Source: PBB1 sp031380885 (lineage in GTDB: Bacteria > Pseudomonadota > Gammaproteobacteria > Burkholderiales > Burkholderiaceae_C). Taken from it: a stretch of 64,000 bases of DNA. The stretch's first letter is position 1. Every line of letters begins with the position of its first letter. Shown here in pieces: positions 11,313 to 20,434 of the stretch. A program made the position numbers and the translations under genes. The DNA is taken from NCBI GenBank assembly GCA_031380885.1, contig JANMXL010000064.1, positions 1 to 64,000 on the forward strand, read 5' to 3'. The notes beneath the pieces were generated by a model that saw only the letters and a list, made by a program, of their open reading frames with translations, ran no database searches and had not been told where the DNA came from.

Positions 11313-13403
11313 TCAGCCGCTATTCTCGTCGCCGCCGAGCTGCCGCCACAGGTAGGCAAATTCCATCGCTTGCAAATGCGCGCGCTGGGTGTTGTCGGCC
11401 GCGCCGCCGTGACCACCCTCGGTGTTTTCGTAGTAAAGCAGCGCATGGCCCAGTTCCATCATGCGGGCTGCCATCTTGCGGGCGTGTGCCGGGTGCACGC
11501 GGTCGTCACGGGTCGAGGTGGTGAACAGCACGAGTGGGTAAAGAGCGTCGGGCTTCAGGTTCTGATACGGGCTGTAGCGCGCGATGTGCGCCCAGTCTTC
11601 CAGAACGTCGGGGTTGCCGTACTCGGCCATCCACGAGGCGCCGGCCAGCAGCGTGTGGTAGCGCCGCATGTCGAGCAGCGGCACTTGGCAGACCACGGCG
11701 TTGAACAGCTCGGGCCGCCGGGTGAACACCGCGCCGACCAGCAGCCCGCCGTTGCTGCCGCCCATGATGCCGAGGTGCTTCGGACTCGTGACGCGCCGGT
11801 CGATCAGGTCTTCGGCCACCGCGATGAAGTCGTCGTAGCTGCGCTGCTTGTTTGCTCCGATGGCGGCTTGGTGCCAGGCCGGCCCGAACTCGCCGCCACC
11901 GCGGATGTTGGCCACCACCAGCGCGCCGCCACGTTCGAACCAGGCGCGGCCGTAGCTGCCGGAATACCACGGGTTCAGCGACACCTCGAAGCCGCCGTAG
12001 CCGTAGAGCAGCGTCGGCGTGCCGCCTTCGGCCTGCGCGTCGCGCGGCCAGACGATGAAGTAGGGCACGCGGGTGCCATCAGCGGACGTTGCGAAGCGCT
12101 GCTCGGTGCGCAGGCGGGTGGCGTCGAACAGCGCAGGGCGTGCTTTCAGCGGTTCGAGTGCGGGTTCACCGATCGGTGGCTGAGTGTGACCGAGCAGCAC
12201 CGAATCGGGGGTAAGGAAATCGGTGTAGCCCAACATGAATCGCTCGGCCAGAAGGTCGTCGGCCTGCACCGGGTCGCACAGGCTGCGCACGCCGAGCGTG
12301 CCGGGGTGGGGTGCCTCGATGGCCCGTGCCTCGAAGCCGCCCGGCGTGCGCCGCCACAGTTCGAGCCGGCTCGCCACGTTGTCGAGCAGGTTGACGATGA
12401 GGTGCGTGCGCGTCGTCGAAAACCCGGCCAGCGAGCGCGTGGCGGTGGGCTCGAACAGCAGCGTGAAGACGCGCTCGCCTGCGAGATAGGCCGTCGCATC
12501 GGCGGCCAGCAGCGAGCCGCTCCGGTAGGTCGAACCCGCCACCGTCCAGTCGCTGCGCAGCTCGATCAGCAGCGTGTCGATCGCATCGCCCGCGTGGTTC
12601 CAGAAGCTGAACGAGGCGTCGCTCGGCAGGTCGAACGGGATCAGCCGATCACCGTCCAGCAGCACGTGCTGCTGGTGATAGAAATCGAGCGAACGGCTGA
12701 AGATCGTGCGTTCGTGGCCGGGCGTCAGATCGACCGACACGCTGACCGACACGTCGGTCGCTTCGCCCTCGAACACCGTGACGGCCGACGCCAGCGGCGT
12801 GCCGCGCGTCCAGCGCTGGACGAGGCGCGGGTAGCCGGAGTCGGTCAGGCTGCCGGGGCCGACATCGGTCCCGACGTACAGCGTGTTCATATCGACCCAG
12901 GTCACCTGTGACTTGGCTTCGGGCAGCGTGAAGCCGCCTTCGACGAATTGCTTCGCGGCGGTGTCGAACTCGCGCGTCACCGTCGCGTCGGCGCCGCCAC
13001 GCGACAGTGACACCAGGCAGCGGTGTGGCTCCGTGTCGAGTGCGTTCGCACTGGCCCAGACCCAGTTCTCGCCCTCGGCCGCGGCCAGCGCGTCGATGTC
13101 GAGCACCGTCTCCCACGCCGGGTTCGGCGTGCGGTACTCGGCCAGCGTCGTGCGGCGCCACAGACCGCGCGGGTGCGTGTCGTCACGCCACAGGTTGTAG
13201 AAGTGATCGCCGCGCCGCGACACCTGCGGGATGCGCTCCTGCGAGTTCAGCACGTCCAGCAACTGCAGACGGATCGGTGCGTATTCGGGTCGCGCGGTCA
13301 GCAGGCCTTCGCTCTCGGCGTTGCGTTCGCGCACCCAGGCCAGTGCGCGTTCGCCGAGCACGTCTTCCAGCCAGCGATAGGGGTCGTCTTCGGTCGGGAG
13401 CAT
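11313..13403 (-). CDS. Prolyl oligopeptidase family (S9) serine peptidase
   Basis: 696 residues. The N-terminal part is the seven-bladed beta-propeller expected of the family, beginning DDPYRWLEDV. The C-terminal alpha/beta hydrolase domain holds the catalytic triad: Ser in MGGSNGGLL (about residue 550), Asp in TRDDRVHP (about 634) and His in EGGHGGA (about 665). There is no signal peptide, so it is cytoplasmic and should cut short peptides after proline or, in related enzymes, other residues. It lies upstream of argG on the same strand with a 48-base gap, probably by chance. Confidence 0.93.
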   Translation of the reverse strand: MLPTEDDPYRWLEDVLGERALAWVRERNAESEGLLTARPEYAPIRLQLLDVLNSQERIPQVSRRGDHFYNLWRDDTHPRGLWRRTTLAEYRTPNPAWETVLDIDALAAAEGENWVWASANALDTEPHRCLVSLSRGGADATVTREFDTAAKQFVEGGFTLPEAKSQVTWVDMNTLYVGTDVGPGSLTDSGYPRLVQRWTRGTPLASAVTVFEGEATDVSVSVSVDLTPGHERTIFSRSLDFYHQQHVLLDGDRLIPFDLPSDASFSFWNHAGDAIDTLLIELRSDWTVAGSTYRSGSLLAADATAYLAGERVFTLLFEPTATRSLAGFSTTRTHLIVNLLDNVASRLELWRRTPGGFEARAIEAPHPGTLGVRSLCDPVQADDLLAERFMLGYTDFLTPDSVLLGHTQPPIGEPALEPLKARPALFDATRLRTEQRFATSADGTRVPYFIVWPRDAQAEGGTPTLLYGYGGFEVSLNPWYSGSYGRAWFERGGALVVANIRGGGEFGPAWHQAAIGANKQRSYDDFIAVAEDLIDRRVTSPKHLGIMGGSNGGLLVGAVFTRRPELFNAVVCQVPLLDMRRYHTLLAGASWMAEYGNPDVLEDWAHIARYSPYQNLKPDALYPLVLFTTSTRDDRVHPAHARKMAARMMELGHALLYYENTEGGHGGAADNTQRAHLQAMEFAYLWRQLGGDENSG

Positions 13404-13430
13404 TCGAGGGGTGTCGGCGGGAGAGGTCGC

Positions 13431-13736
13431 TCAGGCGCGCAGATCGTCGGTGTCCGCATGCCGCTGCATGTAGACCCGCACATACGAGCACAGCGGGTTG
13501 ACCTTCAGGCCGTGCTCGCGCGCATGCGCCAAAGCGAACCGCACCAGCGCGGCCGCAATGCCACGGCCTTCGAGCGCAGGCGGCACCTCGGTGTGATCGA
13601 TGTGCATCACGCTGTCGATCAATCGGTAGTCGATGACGCAGCGCAGGCCATCGACTGTGCATTCAAAGCAGGACTGCGCGGCGTCGTGGTGGATCTCGAG
13701 GGCAGTGGCGCGAACGTGCGGGCGGGGTGGTTTCAT
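13431..13736 (-). CDS. Small GNAT-type N-acetyltransferase (YjdJ-like)
   Basis: About 101 residues. The core HTEVPPALEGRGIAAALVRFA carries the acetyl-CoA pyrophosphate loop (EGRGIA) of the minimal GNAT domain, and the C-terminal VNPLCSYVRVYMQRH is the Cys/Tyr-containing signature of the N-acetyltransferase_CG family. The substrate is unknown. An alternative ATG three codons upstream (13745) cannot be excluded. It lies between yaeQ and the S9 peptidase on the same strand, with 27 bases to the peptidase start, so the three may share a transcript. Confidence 0.85.
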   Translation of the reverse strand: MKPPRPHVRATALEIHHDAAQSCFECTVDGLRCVIDYRLIDSVMHIDHTEVPPALEGRGIAAALVRFALAHAREHGLKVNPLCSYVRVYMQRHADTDDLRA

Positions 13737-13764
13737 CCGGTCCATTCTGGCCCCGATCGGCGGG

Positions 13765-14316
13765 TCAGGGGTTGAGCCGCACCGGCCGCACCTCGACCGA
13801 GCGCTCGCCTTCGCCGATCCAGACCACACCGTCTTGAACCGTCACCTGCAGCTGCATGCTGCGTTGGGCGAGCGCGGCCAGCGCCTGGCTCTGCTCGGTC
13901 TCGATCTGCCACACCGCGACATTGCGAGTGCGGGTGATGCGCGTTTCCAGGCCTTTCCACCACACCGGCGTGCTGTGGCTGAAGCTGATCACCGTGACCC
14001 GATCCGCGCGCGGGGCGGACTTCAGGATGCGCCGCTCATCGGGCTGGCCCACATCGATCCAGTGCACGATCTGGCCGGTCAGGTCCTTCTGCCAGAGGTC
14101 GGGCTCGTCGGTGTCCCACAGGCTCTTGGCCAGCTCCAGCGTGCCGTTGCGCGGGTCGGCCGGTACGTTCAACGCATAGGCCAGCACGCGGATCATCATC
14201 CGCTCGTCGGTCTCCGACGGATGGCGCGCGATGGTGAGTGCATGCTCGCCATAGACGTTGCGGTCCATGTCGCTCAACTGCAGGCTGGCTTTGTGGATGG
14301 TGGCCTTCAGTGCCAT
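13765..14316 (-). CDS. yaeQ: YaeQ family protein
   Basis: 183 residues. The start MALKATIHKASLQLSDMDR and the internal blocks SETDERMMIRVLAYAL and WQKDLTGQIVHWIDVG are diagnostic of YaeQ, a protein with a PD-(D/E)XK nuclease-like fold of unsettled function, once proposed to affect transcription elongation. The frame is open upstream, but family homology starts at this ATG. It is divergent from the small gene at 14423, and the gap between them contains a strong inverted repeat. Confidence 0.93.
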   Translation of the reverse strand: MALKATIHKASLQLSDMDRNVYGEHALTIARHPSETDERMMIRVLAYALNVPADPRNGTLELAKSLWDTDEPDLWQKDLTGQIVHWIDVGQPDERRILKSAPRADRVTVISFSHSTPVWWKGLETRITRTRNVAVWQIETEQSQALAALAQRSMQLQVTVQDGVVWIGEGERSVEVRPVRLNP

Positions 14317-14351
14317 GGATGCGTCCTGGTTGGCGCGAAGGAATTCAGCGC

Positions 14352-14389
14352 AGCCCTCGATTGTCGAGCACGCACGACAATCGAGGGCT
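14352..14389. repeat. Perfect 15-bp inverted repeat with 8-bp loop between divergent genes
   Basis: AGCCCTCGATTGTCG at 14352-14366 is exactly matched by its reverse complement at 14375-14389. A further CCCTCG at 14395-14400 can pair with the CGAGGG of the right arm, so two mutually exclusive hairpins can be drawn. It sits in the 106-base gap between the divergent starts of yaeQ and the 95-residue gene. There is no T-tract, so it is more likely an operator or leader structure than a terminator. Confidence 0.75.
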
Positions 14390-14422
14390 CGCGAACCCTC
14401 GCAGCGCACAGAGCACGACACC

Positions 14423-14710
14423 ATGAGCATGAAGAAAACCGATCTGGTCAAGCACCTGGCCAGGAAGATCGACGGGCAGATGAAGGGGGTCGCGGTGCCC
14501 GGCCGCTTCGGGCAGCCCGCAAGCGGGGCGGTCGACAAGCGCGAGCAGCGCCGGCTCGACGCACAGGCCGGCCTGCTGCCGTTCGCCTGCAAGCTGCCGG
14601 CCGAACTGGTGCGGCAGCTGCACGACCGCGCGGTGGGTCATGATGGCGGGCTTAACGCGCTGATCGCACAACTGCTGGGCCAGTCCATGCAGGGTGACGC
14701 CACGAAGTAA
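14423..14710 (+). CDS. Small conserved-looking hypothetical protein
   Basis: 95 residues, MSMKKTDLVKHLARKIDGQMK at the start. The protein is basic at the N-terminus and then contains a segment LPAELVRQLHDRAVGHDGGLNALIAQLL that resembles the C-terminal dimer helices of ribbon-helix-helix/Arc-like small DNA binders; this resemblance is weak. An internal ATG two codons on is an equally good start. It is transcribed away from yaeQ and faces the cold-shock gene. Its function is unknown. Confidence 0.7.
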   Translation: MSMKKTDLVKHLARKIDGQMKGVAVPGRFGQPASGAVDKREQRRLDAQAGLLPFACKLPAELVRQLHDRAVGHDGGLNALIAQLLGQSMQGDATK

Positions 14711-14728
14711 TTCGGCGCGGACATAAAA

Positions 14729-14750
14729 AAACGCGGCCGAAGCCGCGTTT
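14729..14750. terminator. Terminator between the 95-residue gene and the cold-shock gene
   Basis: AAACGCGGC and GCCGCGTTT form a perfect 9-bp stem closed by a CGAA tetraloop. The A-run before the left arm gives a T-tract on the minus strand, ending the cold-shock transcript; the TTT on the plus side may also serve the converging gene. Confidence 0.85.
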
Positions 14751-14773
14751 CGAAAGCTGATATCGCAGCGCTT

Positions 14774-14983
14774 TTACAGCACGCGAATGTTGGCAGCTTG
14801 CAGGCCCTTCTGGCCTTGCTTGACTTCGAATTCGACCTTCTGGTTTTCAACCAGGGTCTTGAAGCCGCTGCCGGTGATGTCACGGAAGTGGGCGAAGAGG
14901 TCAGCACCACCCGCGTCTTGAGCGATGAAGCCGTAGCCTTTGCTCTCGTTGAACCACTTCACGGTACCTGTTTGCGTCGTCAT
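14774..14983 (-). CDS. cspA: Cold-shock protein (CspA family)
   Basis: 69 residues, the standard single OB-fold. It has both RNA-binding motifs: GTVKWFNESKGYGFI (RNP1 KGYGFI) and DLFAHF in place of the canonical VFVHF (RNP2). It binds single-stranded RNA or DNA and melts secondary structure. AGGAAA precedes the ATG at 14983. The 280 bases upstream hold no gene, consistent with the long structured leader usual for cspA-type mRNAs. The symbol denotes the family only; paralogues elsewhere in the genome are likely. Confidence 0.96.
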   Translation of the reverse strand: MTTQTGTVKWFNESKGYGFIAQDAGGADLFAHFRDITGSGFKTLVENQKVEFEVKQGQKGLQAANIRVL

Positions 14984-15265
14984 GGACGGTTTCCTATCAA
15001 ATAACAAAATGATGCGACTGCACATGCAACCGCATGCAGAGACACTCAAGAGCAACTGGGGATTTCTTGCGATCCCGCTTCAGAACAGAAGCGGGTAGAT
15101 GATCACTAGCAACCACGGTCTTGCGTATACCTGTCAAAGTAATGTACCCCATCGTGAAGGCAGGCGCATGCGTGTTTTTGGCGGGGGTGCCTCGATGACA
15201 CAAAATCACGCTCCCCTGATCCCGATCACCTGAACCACCCGAGGGTGGGTTGAGATTGATACCCG

Positions 15266-15523
15266 ATGGAATTGATCGATTTCGAATTGCGCGGTGAGCA
15301 CATCACGCTGGACGCCTTGCTGAAGGCCACCGGCGTGTCGCAGAGCGGCGGTGCGGCGAAGGCGCTGGTGGCCGCTGGCGGCGTGCAGGTCGATGGCCGC
15401 GATGAGTTGCGCAAGACCTGCAAGATCAGGGCAGGCCAGGTGGTCGCGGTGGCCGGCTGCCGCATCAAGGTGGCCGCAGCGTCCGCGTCTGTTTCGGCTC
15501 CCGCACCGCAGGCGCTGCCGTGA
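15266..15523 (+). CDS. RNA-binding S4 domain protein (YbcJ-like)
   Basis: 85 residues. An S4 fold: ITLDALLKATGVSQSGGAAKALVAAG followed by VQVDGRDELRKTCKIRAG, the alpha-L motif seen in YbcJ and in the RNA-binding part of pseudouridine synthases. The Ala/Ser/Pro-rich tail is not conserved. It probably binds structured RNA. Its stop overlaps the GTG start of the next gene (GTGA), so the two are co-translated. Confidence 0.88.
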   Translation: MELIDFELRGEHITLDALLKATGVSQSGGAAKALVAAGGVQVDGRDELRKTCKIRAGQVVAVAGCRIKVAAASASVSAPAPQALP

Positions 15524-16269
15524 CGTCGCCGTTGCCGCCATCGATCACGGCCGACGCGTTGCCGCAGGCCTTGCGCACCGTCGGCCATGCGGTGCTGGCG
15601 CCCGACGCCTTGCGCACGTTGATCGATGTCGACGCGGTGCCGCTGACGGCGCTGGTACCCAGCTGGTCTGACCTGCCGCCCGACGCCTTCCTGCGTGACG
15701 GTGGCCGCTACCGGCGCCGTCGACATTCTTGCTTCATCGTCGATGGCGCGCGGGTGACGCAGGTGCCTCACCGGCCCCACTGGCAGCCGCTCGAATACAA
15801 CGCGCTGCATGGCGGGCTCGAACGCATCTTCGAGCCGATGCGCGCTGACATCACAAATCAACCTGCGTGGGCAGCGCTGCTGCACGGTCTGGCGGCCGTG
15901 TGCTCGCAGATCAAGGGCGCGCAGCTGTGGTTCGTCGAGGCGCACCAGTTCCGCATCGACACCACCGACGGCATCGGCCGGCCGACGCCGGAAGGCGCGC
16001 ACCGCGACGGTGTCGATTTCGTCGTCGTCGTGTTGGTTGATCGCCGCGGCGTGAAAGGCGGCGAGACGCGGGTCTTCGACGCCGACGGGCCGACCGGCAT
16101 CCGCTTCACGATGGGCGAGCCATGGACGCTGCTGATGCTCGACGACGCGCGGGTGATCCACGAAACCACGCCGATCCAGCCACTGCACGCGAGCCACCTG
16201 GACGGCCACCGCGACACGCTGGTGCTGACCTTCCGGCGTGGCGGTTTCCAGGGCCCGGGCAGCGCCTGA
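15520..16269 (+). CDS. 2-oxoglutarate/Fe(II)-dependent dioxygenase family protein
   Basis: 249 residues, GTG start overlapping the previous stop. The iron-binding triad of the 2OG-Fe dioxygenase family is visible: HxD in EGAHRDGVDF (about residue 162) and the distal His in DARVIHETTPI, with the 2OG-binding Arg in GHRDTLVLTFRR. Some members of this family hydroxylate free amino acids such as isoleucine; the substrate here cannot be read. Coupling to an S4 RNA-binding protein is odd and not explained. Confidence 0.85.
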   Translation: MTSPLPPSITADALPQALRTVGHAVLAPDALRTLIDVDAVPLTALVPSWSDLPPDAFLRDGGRYRRRRHSCFIVDGARVTQVPHRPHWQPLEYNALHGGLERIFEPMRADITNQPAWAALLHGLAAVCSQIKGAQLWFVEAHQFRIDTTDGIGRPTPEGAHRDGVDFVVVVLVDRRGVKGGETRVFDADGPTGIRFTMGEPWTLLMLDDARVIHETTPIQPLHASHLDGHRDTLVLTFRRGGFQGPGSA

Positions 16270-16334
16270 CACGGCAGCGGTGGCTGGCTCAGACCAGCCG
16301 GATACAGCCTCGGATTCTGGCGCGGTCGTGGCCC

Positions 16335-17006
16335 TCAGAACGGCGCTGCGCTCACCAGCGTCAAGGCTTGCGATGTGACCGGATGCCGCAGTTCGAGTCG
16401 CGTTGCGTGCAGCATCAGCCTGTCGGCAGTGGGCATCTCGCCTTTCGCATACAGCGCGTCGCCCGCGATCCGATGCCCGATCGCCAGCAGGTGCACCCGC
16501 AGCTGGTGCGTGCGCCCGGTCAGCGGCTGCAAGGTGAGCCGTGTGGTGCGCGTGGCCGCATCGCGCTGCAGCACGCGATAGCGCGTCAGCGAGGGCTTGC
16601 CCTGCAGCCGATCGACCTTCTGCCGCGGGCGCTGCGGCCAGTCAGCGAGCAGCGGCAGATCGATCTCGCCCTCATCGTGCTCGACCAGGCCTTCGACCAC
16701 GGCCTCGTAGTGCTTGACGACTTCGCGCGCCTCGAACATCGCACTCAGCACGCGTTGCATCGGGGCGCCGCGGGCGAACAGCAGAAGCCCCGACGTCGCC
16801 ATGTCGAGCCGGTGCACGGTTTGTGCATCGTGGAATTGCGCCTGCACTCGCGTCGCGGCGCAGTCGGCCTTGTCGGCCCCGCGACCCGGCACCGACAGCA
16901 GGCCGGCGGGCTTCTCGATCGCGACCAGCGCGTCGTCGGCATGGACGATCACCAGCGGCGACAACGAAGGGAAACTCGGGGCGGAGGACACCCGGTCATC
17001 ATGCAT
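16335..17006 (-). CDS. RluA-family RNA pseudouridine synthase
   Basis: 223 residues. The catalytic Asp lies in the RluA signature VHRLDMATSGLLLFARG. The N-terminal IVHADDALVAIEKPAGLLSVPG and the C-terminal PLTGRTHQLRVHLLAIGHRIAGDALY are the other two family blocks. There is no S4 domain, which fits the RluA (23S 746 / tRNA 32) subgroup rather than RluC or RluD. The start is only 17 bases from the divergent ABC transporter start, so the two promoters overlap. Confidence 0.93.
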   Translation of the reverse strand: MHDDRVSSAPSFPSLSPLVIVHADDALVAIEKPAGLLSVPGRGADKADCAATRVQAQFHDAQTVHRLDMATSGLLLFARGAPMQRVLSAMFEAREVVKHYEAVVEGLVEHDEGEIDLPLLADWPQRPRQKVDRLQGKPSLTRYRVLQRDAATRTTRLTLQPLTGRTHQLRVHLLAIGHRIAGDALYAKGEMPTADRLMLHATRLELRHPVTSQALTLVSAAPF

Positions 17007-17023
17007 CGGCTACGCTTGTGCGG

Positions 17024-18907
<1,884 letters not shown>

Positions 18908-18942
18908 AACATGCGCCCACCACCGCAGCCAGACCTATCCTG

Positions 18943-19253
18943 ATGAAGATCGCCACCATCCACCCACCACTGGCCGTGAACATCAAGGACGAGTCGTTCT
19001 TCAAGCAGCTGGGCACCCGCATCGCCCTGGCTCGCAAGGAACGCAACATCACGCAGGTGCAGCTGGCCGCCACGCTCGGCATCGCTCAGCAGCCGCAATG
19101 GCGCATTGCGAGGGCGGACGGCTGCGGCTACCGGCTTCGCTGCTGCCCGCGTTGGCGCAGGAGTTGCAATTTCCTGTTGAAGGCCTGCTCGGGCAGTCCA
19201 ACATCGCCAAGACCCGCAGCAAGCGCGCTGAGAACCTCAGGAGTCCGCAATGA
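18943..19253 (+). pseudogene. XRE-type helix-turn-helix regulator, broken by a frameshift
   Basis: The first frame gives MKIATIHPPLAVNIKDESFF and the start of an XRE HTH (TRIALARKERNITQVQLAATLGIAQQ) up to 19092. The rest of the domain continues in another frame from 19098 (MAHCEGGRLRLPASLLPALAQELQ), ending in TGA at 19251-19253. Five bases (CCGCA) separate the two parts where intact relatives would have one codon, so a 2-base gain or 1-base loss has occurred. The second frame ends in an ATGA overlap with the antitoxin gene, showing the original gene was coupled to it. Read-through by slippage seems unlikely because there is no slippery run. Confidence 0.8.
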
Positions 19254-19501
19254 CAGCTATCGAAGTTCAGTTGATCGAGCGGTTGAAGAAGCTGCCCCCC
19301 AACCGCGTGGCCGAGGTGGTGGATTTTGTGGAGTTCCTGGCCTCGCGCGAGGAACGCGCGGCAGCGGCGCAGCGGCTCACCGAAGGGCTGGCCAGGCTCG
19401 ATGCACTGAAGCTGCCGACGATCTCAGAAGATGAGATCGAGGAAGAGATTCAGGCCAGTCGCAAGGACAGGCAGAAGCGGCGCAGCAAGCAAGGCGCCTG
19501 A
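19250..19501 (+). CDS. Probable antitoxin of a PIN-toxin pair (DUF2281/VapB-like)
   Basis: 83 residues. The N-terminus IEVQLIERLKKLPPNRVAEVVDFVEFLAS is the DUF2281-type motif shared by many small antitoxins. The acidic then basic C-terminus (ISEDEIEEEIQASRKDRQKRR) would be the disordered toxin-wrapping part. It is followed after 3 bases by a PIN-domain gene, the standard antitoxin-toxin order. It overlaps the broken regulator gene by ATGA. Confidence 0.8.
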   Translation: MTAIEVQLIERLKKLPPNRVAEVVDFVEFLASREERAAAAQRLTEGLARLDALKLPTISEDEIEEEIQASRKDRQKRRSKQGA

Positions 19502-19504
19502 TCG

Positions 19505-19936
19505 GTGCGCTTCGGCCTCGACACGAATCTGCTCGTCTCGGCCGTCATCGCCGCTGGGCTGCCGCGCCGGCTGGTTGATGGCGCCAAAGCAGGAGAGTTC
19601 GAGTTTTGCACGAGCGAGGGGCTGCTGGCGGAGTTGCTCGACGTGCTTTCGCGCAGCAAGTTCGCTGCGCGGCTCAGCCAGGCCGGCCTCACTCAGCAGG
19701 GCATCGTCGATGACTTGCGGCGCATCGCCGTCATCGTGTCTCCGGCGGACACGCCCCGGGTCGTGCCCACCGATCCCGACGACGATCACGTCATCGCCGC
19801 AGCACTCGCCGGCGCCGCCGATCTCATCGCCTCGGGCGACAAGCGCGATCTGCTGCCGATGGGCAGTTTCAACGGCATCGCCATCGTGACGGCGCGTGAG
19901 GCAGTCAAGCGGTTGGAGGCGCGGCGCGAAGGCTGA
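19505..19936 (+). CDS. PIN-domain toxin (putative RNase)
   Basis: 143 residues with a GTG start (VRFGLDTNLLVSAVIAAG). The PIN acidic residues are visible: Asp in GLDTN (residue 5), a mid-protein Glu in SEGLLAELLDVL and the Asp cluster in PTDPDDDHVIAAA. This belongs to the PIN subgroup commonly annotated as putative toxin of a toxin-antitoxin system (COG1569). It should be a metal-dependent RNase held inactive by the product of the preceding gene. The catalytic residues appear intact, so the pair may still be functional although its neighbour regulator is broken. Confidence 0.82.
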   Translation: MRFGLDTNLLVSAVIAAGLPRRLVDGAKAGEFEFCTSEGLLAELLDVLSRSKFAARLSQAGLTQQGIVDDLRRIAVIVSPADTPRVVPTDPDDDHVIAAALAGAADLIASGDKRDLLPMGSFNGIAIVTAREAVKRLEARREG

Positions 19937-19975
19937 AGCGGATCAACCAAGCGCGGGCTGCGCGGTGGTCAGTAG

Positions 19976-20185
19976 CTCACCATCAATCGACAACTCTGGG
20001 TCTGCACCGACAACCGCGAAGCGAAGACCGAGGCGCTGGCCATGAGCCACGACACCTTCAGCCGCAACACGCGCAATCAGCTCAAGCAGGTCTTCGATGC
20101 GCTGCGCGAGCTGATGACGCCGCCCGATCCACCCAAGCGGCCGATTGGGTTCGTCACGCCAGACGAGAAGGGGAAGAAGGGTTCT
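19976..20185 (+). pseudogene. C-terminal fragment of an ORF6N-domain (phage-type DNA-binding) protein
   Basis: An in-frame stretch reads KTEALAMSHDTFSRNTRNQ, then QLKQVFDALRELMTPPDPPK and RPIGFVTPDEKGKK. This is the conserved tail of ORF6N-domain proteins found in Burkholderiales accessory regions. The ORF6N DNA-binding domain itself is missing: an in-frame TAG stands at 19973-19975 and no start with homology precedes it. The frame runs on past the normal end without homology. It is a remnant of mobile or phage-related DNA next to the toxin-antitoxin pair. Confidence 0.65.
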
Positions 20186-20434
20186 GACTCGGGAAGAGGC
20201 AGCCGTCTGTGCGGCTCGCGCCGCTTCGACTCCATGCTCGACGGAACGCGCGCCCTTGAGCGCCTGCCAAACCCCTGGCACCGGGCTGACAACACCCAGC
20301 GTGCTCAACGCAACGTCGGCTACTGCGGCACCGACCCCAGCGCCACCGTACACCGCGACGCCGAGCGTGCCCAGATCCGGTGTTGCCGGTGGCAACAACT
20401 GCGGAATAAGTGCAGAACAGAGTGGTGCAGCGCG
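20186..20434. other. Intergenic stretch without a confident gene
   Basis: About 250 bases lie between the ORF6N remnant and the phosphoesterase. A plus-strand frame ending at 20438 gives a Thr/Ala/Pro-rich tail (TPAPPYTATPSVPRSG), and a minus-strand frame gives a Gly/Ala-rich hydrophobic stretch. Neither matches a family I know. It is probably the decayed end of an accessory gene. Confidence 0.4.

Noticed and set aside
9891..12911. A 1006-codon open frame on the plus strand
   Set aside because: It lies antisense to argG and the S9 peptidase, both certain genes; composition (Val, Gln, His, Arg) is that of a shadow frame.
19943..20398. Minus-strand 151-codon frame beside the phosphoesterase
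   Set aside because: It overlaps the recognisable plus-strand ORF6N tail and shows no family features or ribosome-binding site.
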